Below, one piece after another: positions 16,395 to 25,583 of a stretch of 64,000 bases of DNA. Made by a program: the position numbers and the translations under genes. This stretch comes from UBA2705 sp963977125. Its GTDB lineage: Bacteria; Pseudomonadota; Alphaproteobacteria; Micavibrionales; Micavibrionaceae. The DNA lies in the NCBI GenBank assembly GCA_963977125.1, contig CAXBNJ010000001.1, positions 434,001 through 498,000 on the forward strand. Direction: 5' to 3'. A model generated the notes under the pieces. It was not told where the DNA came from. It saw only the letters and a program-made list of their open reading frames with translations, and made no database searches. Every line of letters starts with the position of its first letter. The first letter of the stretch is position 1.

Positions 16395-17330
16395 ATGAAG
16401 CTGATTGCCGGAAACTCGAATCTTAGTTTAGCCCAAGCCATCGCCGATGAAATTGGTATCCCGCTCACAAATTCCACAATCAAAAAATTCTCCGATAAAG
16501 AAGTATTTGTTGAGATTAATGAAAATATTCGCGGCGAGGATGCTTTTGTTATTCAATCAACATCCTATCCGACCAATGACAATTTAATGGAACTTTTGGT
16601 TATTATTGACGCGCTTCGCCGCAGCTCAGCCAAACGTATTACCGCCGTCATGCCATATTACGGTTATGCTCGCCAAGATCGTAAGTCATCAGCGCGCTCA
16701 CCAATTTCTGCTAAACTTGTCGCAAATCTAATCACTTGTGCTGGCGCGAGTCGCGTTTTGGCGATGGACTTACACGCCGGACAAATTCAGGGCTTTTTCG
16801 ATATCCCAACCGATAACCTTGTGTGTTCGCCTGTATTTGTTCCTGATATTGAAGAACATCACGGACGCGGCGAAGAGATTTGTATTGTTAGCCCTGATGT
16901 TGGCGGCGTGGTGCGTGCGCGTGCTTATGCGAAACGTTTGGGGGCGTCACTTGCCATTATTGATAAGCGCCGCGAAAAAGCCAATGAAAGCCAAGTTATG
17001 AATGTTATTGGCGATGTGCGCGGTAAAAAATGTGTGATGGTTGATGATATTATTGATACAGCAGGCACGCTTTGTAATGCATCTGGCGCGTTAATGGCGC
17101 AAGGCGCATCAGAAGTACATGCTTATGTTGTTCATGGTGTTTTATCTGGCCCCGCTGTTGAGCGTATTACCAATTCATCAATGTCTTCTTTAGTGCTGAG
17201 TAACAGTATTGAGCCCACGGCTGTTGTTAGTGCAGCGCCAAATATTCGCCATATCTCACTCGCGCCGTTATTGGGCGAGGCGATTAAACGTATTCATGAA
17301 GATCGTTCAATTTCTGTCTTGTTTAATTAA
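16395..17330 (+). CDS. prs: Ribose-phosphate pyrophosphokinase
   Basis: Makes PRPP from ribose 5-phosphate and ATP for nucleotide, His and Trp synthesis. The 311 residues start MKLIAGNSNLSLAQAIADEI. Key stretches are FSDKEVFVEI, the flexible loop YYGYARQDRKSS, DLHAGQIQGFFD, and the PRPP-binding site VDDIIDTAGTLCNA. Length is normal. It begins the housekeeping run prs-rplY-pth-ychF, an arrangement common in Proteobacteria. Confidence 0.97.
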   Translation: MKLIAGNSNLSLAQAIADEIGIPLTNSTIKKFSDKEVFVEINENIRGEDAFVIQSTSYPTNDNLMELLVIIDALRRSSAKRITAVMPYYGYARQDRKSSARSPISAKLVANLITCAGASRVLAMDLHAGQIQGFFDIPTDNLVCSPVFVPDIEEHHGRGEEICIVSPDVGGVVRARAYAKRLGASLAIIDKRREKANESQVMNVIGDVRGKKCVMVDDIIDTAGTLCNASGALMAQGASEVHAYVVHGVLSGPAVERITNSSMSSLVLSNSIEPTAVVSAAPNIRHISLAPLLGEAIKRIHEDRSISVLFN

Positions 17331-17499
17331 GCACGCTCAGAATCTCTGTAAAATAGGCCTTAAATACATTTAATGCTTGCGCTGACGGGCTAAATAATGT
17401 TTTATCGCGAAGCCTTGATGACTTCTAATCCCCCCCTGGAGGTATAGAATAGAGGCTAAATTAGACTATTAAACTCAAATTAAGTAAGAGGAAAAGACT

Positions 17500-18171
17500 A
17501 TGGCAATACAAAGCTATGTACTTACTGCTGAAGTAAGGGAACGTGCCGGTAAGGGGGTCGCTCGTGCTCTACGTCGTGAAGACAAGATTCCTGCCGTTAT
17601 ATACGGTGGCAAGAAAGAGCCTGCGCCGATCGCTATACCAAACCATGTAATGACGCTTGAATATCAAAAAGGCGGCATCATGACTAAGATTTGCGAAATT
17701 GAGGTCGCAGGTAAAAAAGAACTCGTATTGGCACGTGATGTACAAATTCACCCTGTTAATGACCGTGTTCTTCACGTGGATTTCCTTCGCGTTACAGATA
17801 AAACGAAAATCGTTGTATCTATTCCGGTTAACTTCATTGATGAAGATAAATCTGAAGGCATGGAACAAAAAGCTGTCTTGAACATTGTTCGTCACACTGT
17901 TGACCTACTTTGCTCAGCTAAAAACATTCCTTCTGTTCTTGATGTGAGCCTTGCAGGTCTTTGCATTGGTGATACAGCGCGTTATTCACACGCTGTTCTT
18001 CCAGAAGGCGCTGAGTTTGCGGATACAGATCGCGATTACACAATCGTTACACTTGTACCTTCACGCGCAGCAGCATCAGAAGCTGGTGATGAAGGCGAAG
18101 AAGCTGAAGATGGCGAAGAAGGCGAAACAGCTGAGGGCGAAGCAGCCGAAGGCGAAGACGCATCTGCTTAA
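17500..18171 (+). CDS. rplY: 50S ribosomal protein L25/general stress protein Ctc
   Basis: Binds 5S rRNA in the large subunit. The 223 residues include the L25 domain (start MAIQSYVLTAEVRERAGKGVARALRR, then IPAVIYGGKKEP and LHVDFLRV), the TL5/Ctc beta domain, and a Glu/Gly/Ala-rich acidic tail of about 35 residues typical of alphaproteobacterial Ctc-type proteins. GAGG precedes the ATG. A terminator follows, then pth. Confidence 0.96.
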   Translation: MAIQSYVLTAEVRERAGKGVARALRREDKIPAVIYGGKKEPAPIAIPNHVMTLEYQKGGIMTKICEIEVAGKKELVLARDVQIHPVNDRVLHVDFLRVTDKTKIVVSIPVNFIDEDKSEGMEQKAVLNIVRHTVDLLCSAKNIPSVLDVSLAGLCIGDTARYSHAVLPEGAEFADTDRDYTIVTLVPSRAAASEAGDEGEEAEDGEEGETAEGEAAEGEDASA

Positions 18172-18213
18172 TCAGACAAGTAATATTAAATTATTTGTAA
18201 TATTAGAATTTAG

Positions 18214-18246
18214 AAAGCAGGGCTGTTATTATAGTCCTGCTTTTTT
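18214..18246 (+). terminator. Intrinsic terminator after rplY
   Basis: AAAGCAGG (18214-18221) pairs with CCTGCTTT (18236-18243) around a 14-base loop, followed by T residues to 18246. It is upstream of pth, so pth is transcribed by read-through or from a promoter of its own. Confidence 0.75.
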
Positions 18247-18298
18247 ATAAACGATTAGATTTCAAACACTCGATATAGACGAAGTTAGGCTGAGCCAA

Positions 18299-18877
18299 AT
18301 GTGGTTAATTGTTGGACTGGGCAATCCCGGACAAAAATATGAGAAGAACCGTCATAATATTGGATTTATGGCCGTTGATGCTCTCGCCTATGATTACAGT
18401 TTCTCGCCTTGGAAGAAAAAATACCAAGGCCAAGTATGCGAAGGCACGATTGATGGGCAAAAGGCGTTATTGTTAAAGCCAGAGACCTATATGAATGAAT
18501 CTGGCCGCAGCGTACAAGACGCAGCGCGTTTTTATAAAATAGCCCCCGACCATGTCTGCGTTATTCATGATGAACTTGATTTAGAACCTGGTAGACTGCG
18601 CGTTAAAAAAGGCGGCGGCGCGGGCGGTCATAACGGCCTTAAATCCATTGATAGCTGCTTGCCGAATAAAGATTATTGGCGCGTGCGCTTAGGCATTGGC
18701 CACCCCGGTCATAAAGACCGCGTTCACGGTTACGTATTAAGCGATTTCCCTAAAGTTGAACGTAAAAATTGGGTCGATAAAATGATCGCCATACAAAGCG
18801 ATCATATGGGCTTAATTATCAAGGGCGAGCATGAAAAGTTTATGAGTAATGTCGCACAAGATATGCGCGGCGCTTAG
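18299..18877 (+). CDS. pth: Peptidyl-tRNA hydrolase
   Basis: Releases tRNA from peptidyl-tRNA that drops off ribosomes. The 192 residues have catalytic Asn10 in GLGNPG, His20 in RHNIGF, and Asp in VIHDELDLEPGRLR, with GGGAGGHNGLKSI also conserved. Length is normal. It lies between rplY and ychF, as in many genomes. Confidence 0.97.
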   Translation: MWLIVGLGNPGQKYEKNRHNIGFMAVDALAYDYSFSPWKKKYQGQVCEGTIDGQKALLLKPETYMNESGRSVQDAARFYKIAPDHVCVIHDELDLEPGRLRVKKGGGAGGHNGLKSIDSCLPNKDYWRVRLGIGHPGHKDRVHGYVLSDFPKVERKNWVDKMIAIQSDHMGLIIKGEHEKFMSNVAQDMRGA

Positions 18878-19005
18878 CGCTCTAAAAGAGTGGAGCTATG
18901 CAGCATCGAGTCGTATATCTGCCTGATGCGTTCAGGGCTTGCGTTCGAGGCAAAAACTATTTAGAACAGTGAATTAGAAATAACAAATAATATATAAGGT
19001 GTCTC

Positions 19006-20106
19006 ATGGGTTTTAATTGCGGTATTGTCGGTCTTCCAAATGTTGGTAAATCAACATTATTTAATGCATTAACAGCAACGGCTGCTGCGCAAGCGGCTAA
19101 TTACCCGTTTTGCACGATTGAGCCAAATGTTGGCCGTGTAGGCATTCCCGACCCACGCCTCGCTAAGCTGGCTGCTGCCGGTGGTTCAGCGTCTATTATT
19201 CCCGCACAGCTTGAATTTGTTGATATTGCTGGCCTTGTTAAAGGCGCGAGCAAAGGCGAGGGGCTTGGTAACCAGTTCCTAGCGAATATCCGCGAGACTG
19301 ATGCCATCATCTATGTTCTGCGTTGTTTTGAAGATGGCGATATTGTCCATGTTGAAGGCTCTGTAGATCCTATTCGTGACAGTGAAATCATTGAAACAGA
19401 ATTACTCCTTGCTGATTTTGAAAGCATTGATAAACAAATCACTAGTGCTTCGCGTAAAGCCAAATCAGGCGATGCAGAGCTTAATGCACAGCTTGCTTTA
19501 ATGAATGAAATTAAAACCTTACTCGATTCTGGTGAGCCCGCGCGTAAAGCCGTCGTGCCAGAAGACTTACAAAGCTTCGCTGATCAGCTGGGCTTAATGA
19601 CTTTGAAGCCTGTGCTTTATGTCTGTAACGTCAATGAAGATGACGCCGCTGAGGGCAATGAATGGACACAGCAAGTTATAGAAATGGCCAAATCTAAGGA
19701 TGCCAATGTCGTTGTTATTTGCGCGGCAATTGAATCTGAAATTGCGCAGCTTGAAAGCGAAGAAGAAAAAACTGAATTCCTCTCTGCCATTGGCCTTGAT
19801 GAGCCGGGTTTGAACAAAATTATTCGCTCTGGCTTTGATTTGCTAAGCTTGCAAACTTATTTCACAGTAGGACCAAAAGAAACGCGCGCGTGGACGATCC
19901 ATAAAGGCGACAGCGCGCCACAAGCAGCGGGCGTTATTCATACTGACTTTGAACGCGGCTTTATTAAAGCTGAAGTTATTGCTTTTGAAGATTACGTCGC
20001 TTGCGAAGGCGAACAAAAAGCCAAAGAAACCGGAAAAATGCGCCAAGAGGGCAAAGAATATATCGTTAAAGATGGCGATGTTATCTTGTTCCGCTTTAAT
20101 GTTTAA
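19006..20106 (+). CDS. ychF: Redox-regulated ribosome-binding ATPase YchF
   Basis: Obg-family NTPase that prefers ATP and binds ribosomes. The 366 residues show the P-loop GLPNVGKSTLFNALT (9-23), the switch region DIAGLVKGASKGEGLGNQFL, the NVNED replacement for NKxD typical of YchF, and the C-terminal TGS domain (FTVGPKETRAWTI, then DFERGFIKAEVI). Length is canonical. AAGG lies upstream of ATG 19006. Confidence 0.97.
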   Translation: MGFNCGIVGLPNVGKSTLFNALTATAAAQAANYPFCTIEPNVGRVGIPDPRLAKLAAAGGSASIIPAQLEFVDIAGLVKGASKGEGLGNQFLANIRETDAIIYVLRCFEDGDIVHVEGSVDPIRDSEIIETELLLADFESIDKQITSASRKAKSGDAELNAQLALMNEIKTLLDSGEPARKAVVPEDLQSFADQLGLMTLKPVLYVCNVNEDDAAEGNEWTQQVIEMAKSKDANVVVICAAIESEIAQLESEEEKTEFLSAIGLDEPGLNKIIRSGFDLLSLQTYFTVGPKETRAWTIHKGDSAPQAAGVIHTDFERGFIKAEVIAFEDYVACEGEQKAKETGKMRQEGKEYIVKDGDVILFRFNV

Positions 20107-20426
20107 TCACTCTGACTTATGGATTAACAACGTATATAAATAAAGTCTTGCCAAGCGCGGCGGATTTATGGTTTTATCAATTTATGGATATTGAACTTAA
20201 AATACACAGCAGCACATCTCAGGCGGATATTTTGAATATCATAGCGCCGAGCTCTGCCGTATTAAACCGACGAATCAGCTGCTGACTCATCGGTTTGCTT
20301 GGCATTCGTAGGAATTATAAATTCACGACATATTTAGTAAAAACGATGAGATCAGCGCCCGCTGAGGGTTTTATTGCCCTTATGGTTCGCGCTTAATGAT
20401 CACCACATATTTTTACGAGAACACAC
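20107..20426. other. 320-base gap between ychF and the GNAT gene; no gene seen
   Basis: No convincing reading frame, tRNA or known RNA is visible. It holds a 33-base imperfect palindrome (separate entry), and near 20354-20382 two small dyads: CAGCG-CC-CGCTG and AGGG-TTTTATTG-CCCTT. These may be a weak terminator for ychF and leader structure for the downstream gene. Confidence 0.5.
20264..20296. repeat. 33-base imperfect palindrome in the ychF-GNAT gap
   Basis: The arm 20264-20279 (AAACCGACGAATCAGC) and the reverse complement of 20281-20296 (AAACCGATGAGTCAGC) differ at two positions. On the plus strand these are A/C mismatches; on the minus strand they become G/U pairs, so an RNA hairpin would form better from the minus strand. 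No T-run follows on either side, so it is not a standard terminator. Confidence 0.6.
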
Positions 20427-21017
20427 ATGAAAAACAAAATTACATTAGATGCTGACACAGCCAAGATTATTGGCATGGGCTTATTCTCGACGCAGCTTGA
20501 ATATAAAGTTGTTGAGCTGAGCGAAGATCATATCAAAACAATGCTCGCCTTCCAAAAACTTATCGTAAGTAATCTTAAACCAGATGAAGAAGCCTATTAT
20601 CTTGAAAAATCAGAGAGCGCTTTAACCGCACATTTTAATGCGGGCAGTAAAGCGATTGGTATTGTTTGTAATGATGCGCTGCTTGGGCAAGCTTTAGTGG
20701 TTCATCCAACCGCCCAATTCCCCAAAACAGGTATGACCGATATGGCACCGATTAATCCGATTGAGAGCGTTAGCGTTATTCAAGGTCTCGGTGTGCATCC
20801 TTATGCGCGTGGTATGAGCATTGGCAATAAGCTTATTGATGCGTGGATCAGTGTTGCGAAGGCGGATAGCCGTGTAAATGTCATCGCGGAAACAGAACAG
20901 CATAATCAATATAGCTGGCAGTTGTTTTTAGATCACGACATTGCGATTATTGGTCAAGCCATAGACCCGAATGACGGCGCGAAGCTTTATAACCACCACA
21001 AAGTTTTAACGCTTTAA
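20427..21017 (+). CDS. GNAT-family N-acetyltransferase
   Basis: 196 residues with a GNAT core. The acetyl-CoA binding motif A is seen as GVHPYARGMSIGNKLI (122-137), preceded by the beta4 strand SVSVIQGL. The C-terminal part (AETEQHNQYSWQLFLDHDI) matches the usual beta5 and helix region. Substrate is unknown. The next gene starts 20 bases after its stop and is a zinc-dependent amidohydrolase, so the two probably form an operon and may act on related N-acyl compounds (inference). Confidence 0.78.
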   Translation: MKNKITLDADTAKIIGMGLFSTQLEYKVVELSEDHIKTMLAFQKLIVSNLKPDEEAYYLEKSESALTAHFNAGSKAIGIVCNDALLGQALVVHPTAQFPKTGMTDMAPINPIESVSVIQGLGVHPYARGMSIGNKLIDAWISVAKADSRVNVIAETEQHNQYSWQLFLDHDIAIIGQAIDPNDGAKLYNHHKVLTL

Positions 21018-21037
21018 AACGCGCAGTATATTGATAA

Positions 21038-21895
21038 ATGGACAGCAAAATGACTCTTAATGTACAAAGTTATAATTTTACAGGCGCCGAGCAGGGGCCA
21101 AATATTCTTATTCTAGGCGCTATTCACGGTAATGAAAAATGCGGCACGAAGGCCATAAAGGCAATTATGGCGCGCCTGAATTCAGGTGATCTTTCGTTAA
21201 AATCAGGGCGTATCACTTTTGTTCCAATATGTAACCCGCGCGCTTATGCTGAAAATAAACGTTATATTGATGTGAACTTAAATCGCGTTATTGGTCATCA
21301 TGATGGGGCTGTGCATTATGAACAGCATTTAGCCAATGAAATTGCGGCGTTAATCGACGCACATGACTTTGTTTTGGATTTGCACTCAATACACTCTCAA
21401 AGCGCCGCCTTTGCATTTCTTGATGATCCTCACCCTGATGCGCAAGCTTTATGTGCGCATTTGGATGTCGAAGTGATTTTGACAGGATGGCCTGAAATGT
21501 ATGAGGCGAGTGAAGATTGTACGACGCAAGAATATGCAGGGCGCCTTGGTAAAGGGGCGGTTACGGTTGAATGTGGTCAGCATGATGACCCTGCCGCGAT
21601 TGATGCCGCGCTGGATGCGATAATCAAAACATGTGCGTTCTTTGATATGATTGATCAAAAGATTACTCCGAATGCACAATCCATGTTTATTCAGGCCAAG
21701 CATAAGATTGTTAAAAATGCAGCAGGCCAGTTGATTGAGCCTATGGAGCATTTATCAATTGTGCGTAAAGGCGATGTTCTGGCCAATTACGAAGATGGAT
21801 CGAGCGTAAATGCCGATGAAGATGGTTATATTTTACTGCCCTTCAAAGAGGCCAATATTGGCGATGAATGGTTTTATATAGGCAGCGCCGCTTAA
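21038..21895 (+). CDS. Succinylglutamate desuccinylase/aspartoacylase-family protein
   Basis: A zinc carboxypeptidase-fold (M14-like) amidohydrolase of the AstE/AspA group, 285 residues. Zinc ligands are His30 and Glu33 in GAIHGNEKCG and His116 in DLHSIHS; NPRAY and the later VTVECGQHDD (catalytic Glu) complete the site. A C-terminal beta domain (about 215-285) follows. It could release an acyl group from an N-acyl amino acid; substrate is open. The other Met at 21050 is a possible start since GGA precedes it. A terminator follows. Confidence 0.85.
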   Translation: MDSKMTLNVQSYNFTGAEQGPNILILGAIHGNEKCGTKAIKAIMARLNSGDLSLKSGRITFVPICNPRAYAENKRYIDVNLNRVIGHHDGAVHYEQHLANEIAALIDAHDFVLDLHSIHSQSAAFAFLDDPHPDAQALCAHLDVEVILTGWPEMYEASEDCTTQEYAGRLGKGAVTVECGQHDDPAAIDAALDAIIKTCAFFDMIDQKITPNAQSMFIQAKHKIVKNAAGQLIEPMEHLSIVRKGDVLANYEDGSSVNADEDGYILLPFKEANIGDEWFYIGSAA

Positions 21896-21901
21896 TGGTA
21901 A

Positions 21902-21936
21902 AAAAGGGCTGCGCCGTTTATGGTTATAGCCCTTTT
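21902..21936 (+). terminator. Terminator after the AstE/AspA-type gene
   Basis: AAAAGGGCT (21902-21910) and AGCCCTTTT (21928-21936) form a 9-base stem. The symmetrical A/T flanks let it serve the convergent 21971-23134 gene as well. Confidence 0.75.
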
Positions 21937-21970
21937 GGGAATATATGAGAATCTTTACGAGGTTTTGTAC

Positions 21971-23134
21971 CTAGCCGAATACATATTTAAATGGGTCTTC
22001 TAAGAAACTAGGTTGCTTTGGCTGTGCAGGTTTAACTTGAGGGGCGAGGTCTGGTACAAGATACTCAACGCCTTCTACATAAAGCTCTGCCGCTCGATGC
22101 GTTGCTCTTGTGACATCAAGGTTTTTATCATTCAAAATGTCGAATTTAATAACAATGTAAGTGGCGAGCCAATAAGGGATCTCATCGTCGGCAAGTGGCT
22201 TGTAGTTAAGCGTTCTTGCTTTTACGAGTTCATTGAGGTGTATGTAAGCAGCATAGACATCTTCACGACTAAATTTTTCGCCATCATTAAGAGGGGAATC
22301 AATCAGTGGCGCTGTGGCGTGTGATGCACCCACACTATATGGGCTACGAAGTGGTGCAACAGCACGTATATTATAAAAAATCTCAGGCATGATAGAGTCT
22401 TTGAAATGTTCATTAATCATTTCGGCGGCATCGCTATCTGCGCGGGCTTCTCCTTGTAAAGTATAAGAAGCCATAAATGAATCCATAAAGCTTATTGGTG
22501 GGTTGCTTGAGCAATGCGAAGCTTCATGGATCATTACAGGTATTTTGGGGTTAATTTCCTTCAGGCTCTCTAGGTCTAATAAGTTGTCGGGATGTATGCT
22601 TGTGAACTGGCTAACAAATTCAGGCAGAGTCATGTCGTCAGGTGGGTTTAAATAGCATGTATCACTGCCTGGAAGGGTTAATGAATAAGCGCCTAATGGG
22701 TGTTGATTCTTAACCGTTATAGACGCCATGTTGTCTGCCCAGTTTGTTATGCCGTAATAGGCTGTGCGCCATGCGCGGCCAAAGCTTGCGCCTTCTTCAA
22801 TTTCTTCTTTCGATTCATCAACGGCAAGTTGGTAGCTTGTTTCATAAGCGGTCATTTGACCGACTTTATAGAAATAGGTACTGATGTCATTTTTATAGAC
22901 ACGTATTTTATCTTTTACAGGGGAGTGATCGACAATGGCTTGGGGAATGCCGTTGGCATTGGCGTAATCTTGATATGAATCGGTCGCAAGGTCTTGACCT
23001 AAACCGTAGACGCTTGCTGTGGCAAGCCCCAATACGGCTGTTGCCGCAATCGCTGTCGTCGCTGTCCATTTGGCGGCTTTATTGAATGTTTTTTTAACGC
23101 CTTTTAAGGCATTTTTTGCTGTTGATTCTTTCAA
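21971..23134 (-). CDS. Membrane-anchored putative HEXXH metallopeptidase, unknown family
   Basis: 387 residues from TTG 23134. That start was chosen because GGGAG precedes it with about 7 bases; an upstream in-frame TTG at 23194 has no such site. A basic N-terminus (KNALKGVKKTFNKAAK) leads into one membrane segment at about 24-46, and the rest should lie in the periplasm. His203-Glu204-x-x-His207 (IHEASHC) is a zinc-protease motif, and Glu229 in GEARADSD, 22 residues later, is positioned like the third ligand of gluzincins. No known peptidase family is recognised. The C-terminus is Pro/Lys-rich. Neighbours (purB, the amidohydrolase) give no functional hint. Confidence 0.75.
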   Translation of the reverse strand: MKESTAKNALKGVKKTFNKAAKWTATTAIAATAVLGLATASVYGLGQDLATDSYQDYANANGIPQAIVDHSPVKDKIRVYKNDISTYFYKVGQMTAYETSYQLAVDESKEEIEEGASFGRAWRTAYYGITNWADNMASITVKNQHPLGAYSLTLPGSDTCYLNPPDDMTLPEFVSQFTSIHPDNLLDLESLKEINPKIPVMIHEASHCSSNPPISFMDSFMASYTLQGEARADSDAAEMINEHFKDSIMPEIFYNIRAVAPLRSPYSVGASHATAPLIDSPLNDGEKFSREDVYAAYIHLNELVKARTLNYKPLADDEIPYWLATYIVIKFDILNDKNLDVTRATHRAAELYVEGVEYLVPDLAPQVKPAQPKQPSFLEDPFKYVFG

Positions 23135-23349
23135 TGCAAGTCTCCCAACCTGTTTATTTTTTTCTAAACTAGCACAGCGTTTTCCATAGATCAACGATTT
23201 AGATTCGTTTTAGTCTATAAGTCTAGGTGAGGCCTTTATATAGCCTGTTCGTGACGAATAAAAAATTTCATTTTTTACGGATAACCATACAATATTCACC
23301 TAAACAAGCTGCGTGTTAGTTTGTATTTTCGCAATTTAAGCGTATGGGC

Positions 23350-24648
23350 TTACCCAAAAGCGCGCTCGAAAATATAGTCGATATTTTTAGTGTAATAATT
23401 GTAATCAAAAATTGCTTTTAAATCATCAGGGTCAAGCTTTGCCATGACTTCTGGATCATCTTTGAGGTAATCAAGGAAGCTTCTTTCCGCGTCGTTTTTC
23501 CATACCTTGGTCGCATTGCGCTGAACAATGGAGTAAGCATTCTCGCGTGAGATTCCTGCTTGCGTAAGGGCGAGCAGGGTGCGCTGTGAAAATACAAGAC
23601 CGCCAAGGCTTTCCATGTTCTTCTTCATGCGATCAGGGTGGATGATGAGGTTTTTTACGAGGCCCGTTAGGCGGTGTAGAGCGAAATCAAGTGTCACGCA
23701 GCTATTCGGGGCAATAAGGCGCTCCGTTGATGAATGTGATATGTCGCGCTCATGCCAAAGGGCGACATTTTCAAGCGCTGGTGTGACTGATGAGCGTATA
23801 TTACGGGCAAGGCCTGTTAAGTTCTCTGATAAGATAGGGTTACGTTTATGCGGCATAGCTGATGAGCCTTTTTGCCCTTCAGAGAAATATTCTTCCGCTT
23901 CGCGCACTTCTGAGCGTTGTAAATGGCGGATTTCTACGGCGAGATTTTCAATCGAACTCGCGATCACGCCAAGGGTAACAAAGAACATCGCATGACGATC
24001 ACGTGGTATGATTTGGGTCGAAATTGTCTCAGGGGTTAGGTCGAGTTTTTCGGCGACATATTCTTCAATGCGTGGATCAAGCGTTGCAAAAGTCCCCACA
24101 GCGCCAGACATAGCGCATACAGATATTTCATCGCGTGCTTGGATTAAGCGGGCTTTGGCGCGTTTAAAGGCCGCATAATGCCCCGCAAGCTTTAGACCGA
24201 ATGTTGTTGGCTCCGCATGAATACCGTGACTGCGTCCAATACAGAGCGTCATTTTATGTTCCATAGCGCGCTGCTTTAACGCAAGGATCAGCTCATCAAG
24301 GTCTTTGATCATAATATCAGCTGATTGCGCTAATTGTACGCTAAAGGCTGTATCAATAATATCTGATGACGTCATGCCTTGATGTATGAAACGAGAATCT
24401 TCGCCGACATGTTCAGCCACTGACGTTAAAAAGGCGATGACGTCATGCTTAACTTCTTTTTCAATTGTGTTAATACGATCAACGTTAAAATCACCATGGT
24501 TGCGAATATTTTTAGCGGCGCTTTCTGGGATAAGCCCTAAATCAGCCATTTTTTCAGAGGCGAGCATTTCAATCTCAAGCCAGATACTAAATTTATTTTC
24601 TGTTTCCCAAATTTGGGCCATTTCAGGGCGTGAATAACGTGGAATCAT
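23350..24648 (-). CDS. purB: Adenylosuccinate lyase
   Basis: Acts twice in purine synthesis: it cleaves SAICAR and adenylosuccinate, releasing fumarate. The 432 residues (MIPRYSRPEMAQIWETENKF) contain the superfamily signature SSAMPHKRNP (catalytic Ser loop), HQGMTSSDIIDTA, and GRSHGIHAEPTTFG with the catalytic His. Length is normal. It stands alone with its own upstream region. Confidence 0.97.
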   Translation of the reverse strand: MIPRYSRPEMAQIWETENKFSIWLEIEMLASEKMADLGLIPESAAKNIRNHGDFNVDRINTIEKEVKHDVIAFLTSVAEHVGEDSRFIHQGMTSSDIIDTAFSVQLAQSADIMIKDLDELILALKQRAMEHKMTLCIGRSHGIHAEPTTFGLKLAGHYAAFKRAKARLIQARDEISVCAMSGAVGTFATLDPRIEEYVAEKLDLTPETISTQIIPRDRHAMFFVTLGVIASSIENLAVEIRHLQRSEVREAEEYFSEGQKGSSAMPHKRNPILSENLTGLARNIRSSVTPALENVALWHERDISHSSTERLIAPNSCVTLDFALHRLTGLVKNLIIHPDRMKKNMESLGGLVFSQRTLLALTQAGISRENAYSIVQRNATKVWKNDAERSFLDYLKDDPEVMAKLDPDDLKAIFDYNYYTKNIDYIFERAFG

Positions 24649-24731
24649 ATAAGCCTCAGTTTTTGTACTCTATAATGCATATTAGGCACAGAGTGTTTTT
24701 TGAATTAGCAGTAGTTGTTGTACCAAGATAA

Positions 24732-25433
24732 TTAGATCAAGTCCATATTACGCATTGATGTACAGCCAGACTTAGACACAATAATATGGTCATGGACGAT
24801 AATGTTAAAAGGGCGGCCAGCTTCGATGATCTGATTGGTCATCTCAACATCGCTTTTTGATGGTGTGGGGTCACCGCTTGGGTGATTATGGCACAGAATA
24901 ATCGCTGTGGCACCAATTTCTAAGGCGCGCTTCATCACCTCACGTGGGTAAATTGGCGTATGATCAACGGTGCCGCTTTGCTGAATTTCATCCGCCATGA
25001 CTTCATTTTTCTTATTCAGGAAGAATATTCGAAAATGCTCTTTTTTCTCATGGGCAAGGCTTGCTTTGGCGTAATCCATGACCTGCGTCCAATTGTTCAA
25101 GACATCTTTGCCGGTTAAATCATCTTGTAATAAATGCAAGGCTGAGGCTTTAACGCTGATTAAACCTATAGATGCATTTTCACTTAGGCCAAAGGCCATT
25201 AATTCAGAAAGTGGGGCGTTCAAAACAGCTGAGAATGAGCCAAAATGTGTAAGCAGTGATTTAGCCAGTGGTTTTACATCACGGCGCGGAATCGCCATAA
25301 ATAAAAGCAGCTCAAGTAGCTCATAATCAGCCAGTGCATCGGCGCCGCCCTTAACAAAACGTTGGCGCAACCGATCACGATGCCCTACATGATGGGGCTT
25401 TTTAGCTTTGTTTGCTGCGGCGTTTTCAGTCAT
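24732..25433 (-). CDS. radC: RadC-family JAB-domain protein
   Basis: 233 residues with an N-terminal helix-hairpin region (HRDRLRQRFVKGGADALADYELLELLLF) and the JAMM metal-binding motif in CHNHPSGDPTPSKSD with its upstream Glu. RadC proteins were once thought to be repair factors; their true role is unresolved. The gene is intact, monocistronic, and not next to any mobile element. Confidence 0.94.
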   Translation of the reverse strand: MTENAAANKAKKPHHVGHRDRLRQRFVKGGADALADYELLELLLFMAIPRRDVKPLAKSLLTHFGSFSAVLNAPLSELMAFGLSENASIGLISVKASALHLLQDDLTGKDVLNNWTQVMDYAKASLAHEKKEHFRIFFLNKKNEVMADEIQQSGTVDHTPIYPREVMKRALEIGATAIILCHNHPSGDPTPSKSDVEMTNQIIEAGRPFNIIVHDHIIVSKSGCTSMRNMDLI

Positions 25434-25513
25434 TAAGATATATAATCGCTGTGAGTATTTTCCTATATTTTATATCATACAAAAACGTGTGGTAATTACA
25501 AGATCACATTTAT

Positions 25514-25542
25514 TTGACATAACAGTCTTTGCGTGCTAGTGT
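25514..25542 (+). promoter_or_regulatory. Sigma-70 type promoter of the 25584 gene
   Basis: TTGACA (25514-25519), a 17-base spacer ending GTGC, and TAGTGT (25537-25542). It lies about 40 bases before ATG 25584. The TTGACATAAC and GTGC elements recur at 30974 and 60993. Confidence 0.6.
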
Positions 25543-25583
25543 GTTGCCAGAATTTAAAACAAATATATATGGAGCTGCTGGCT

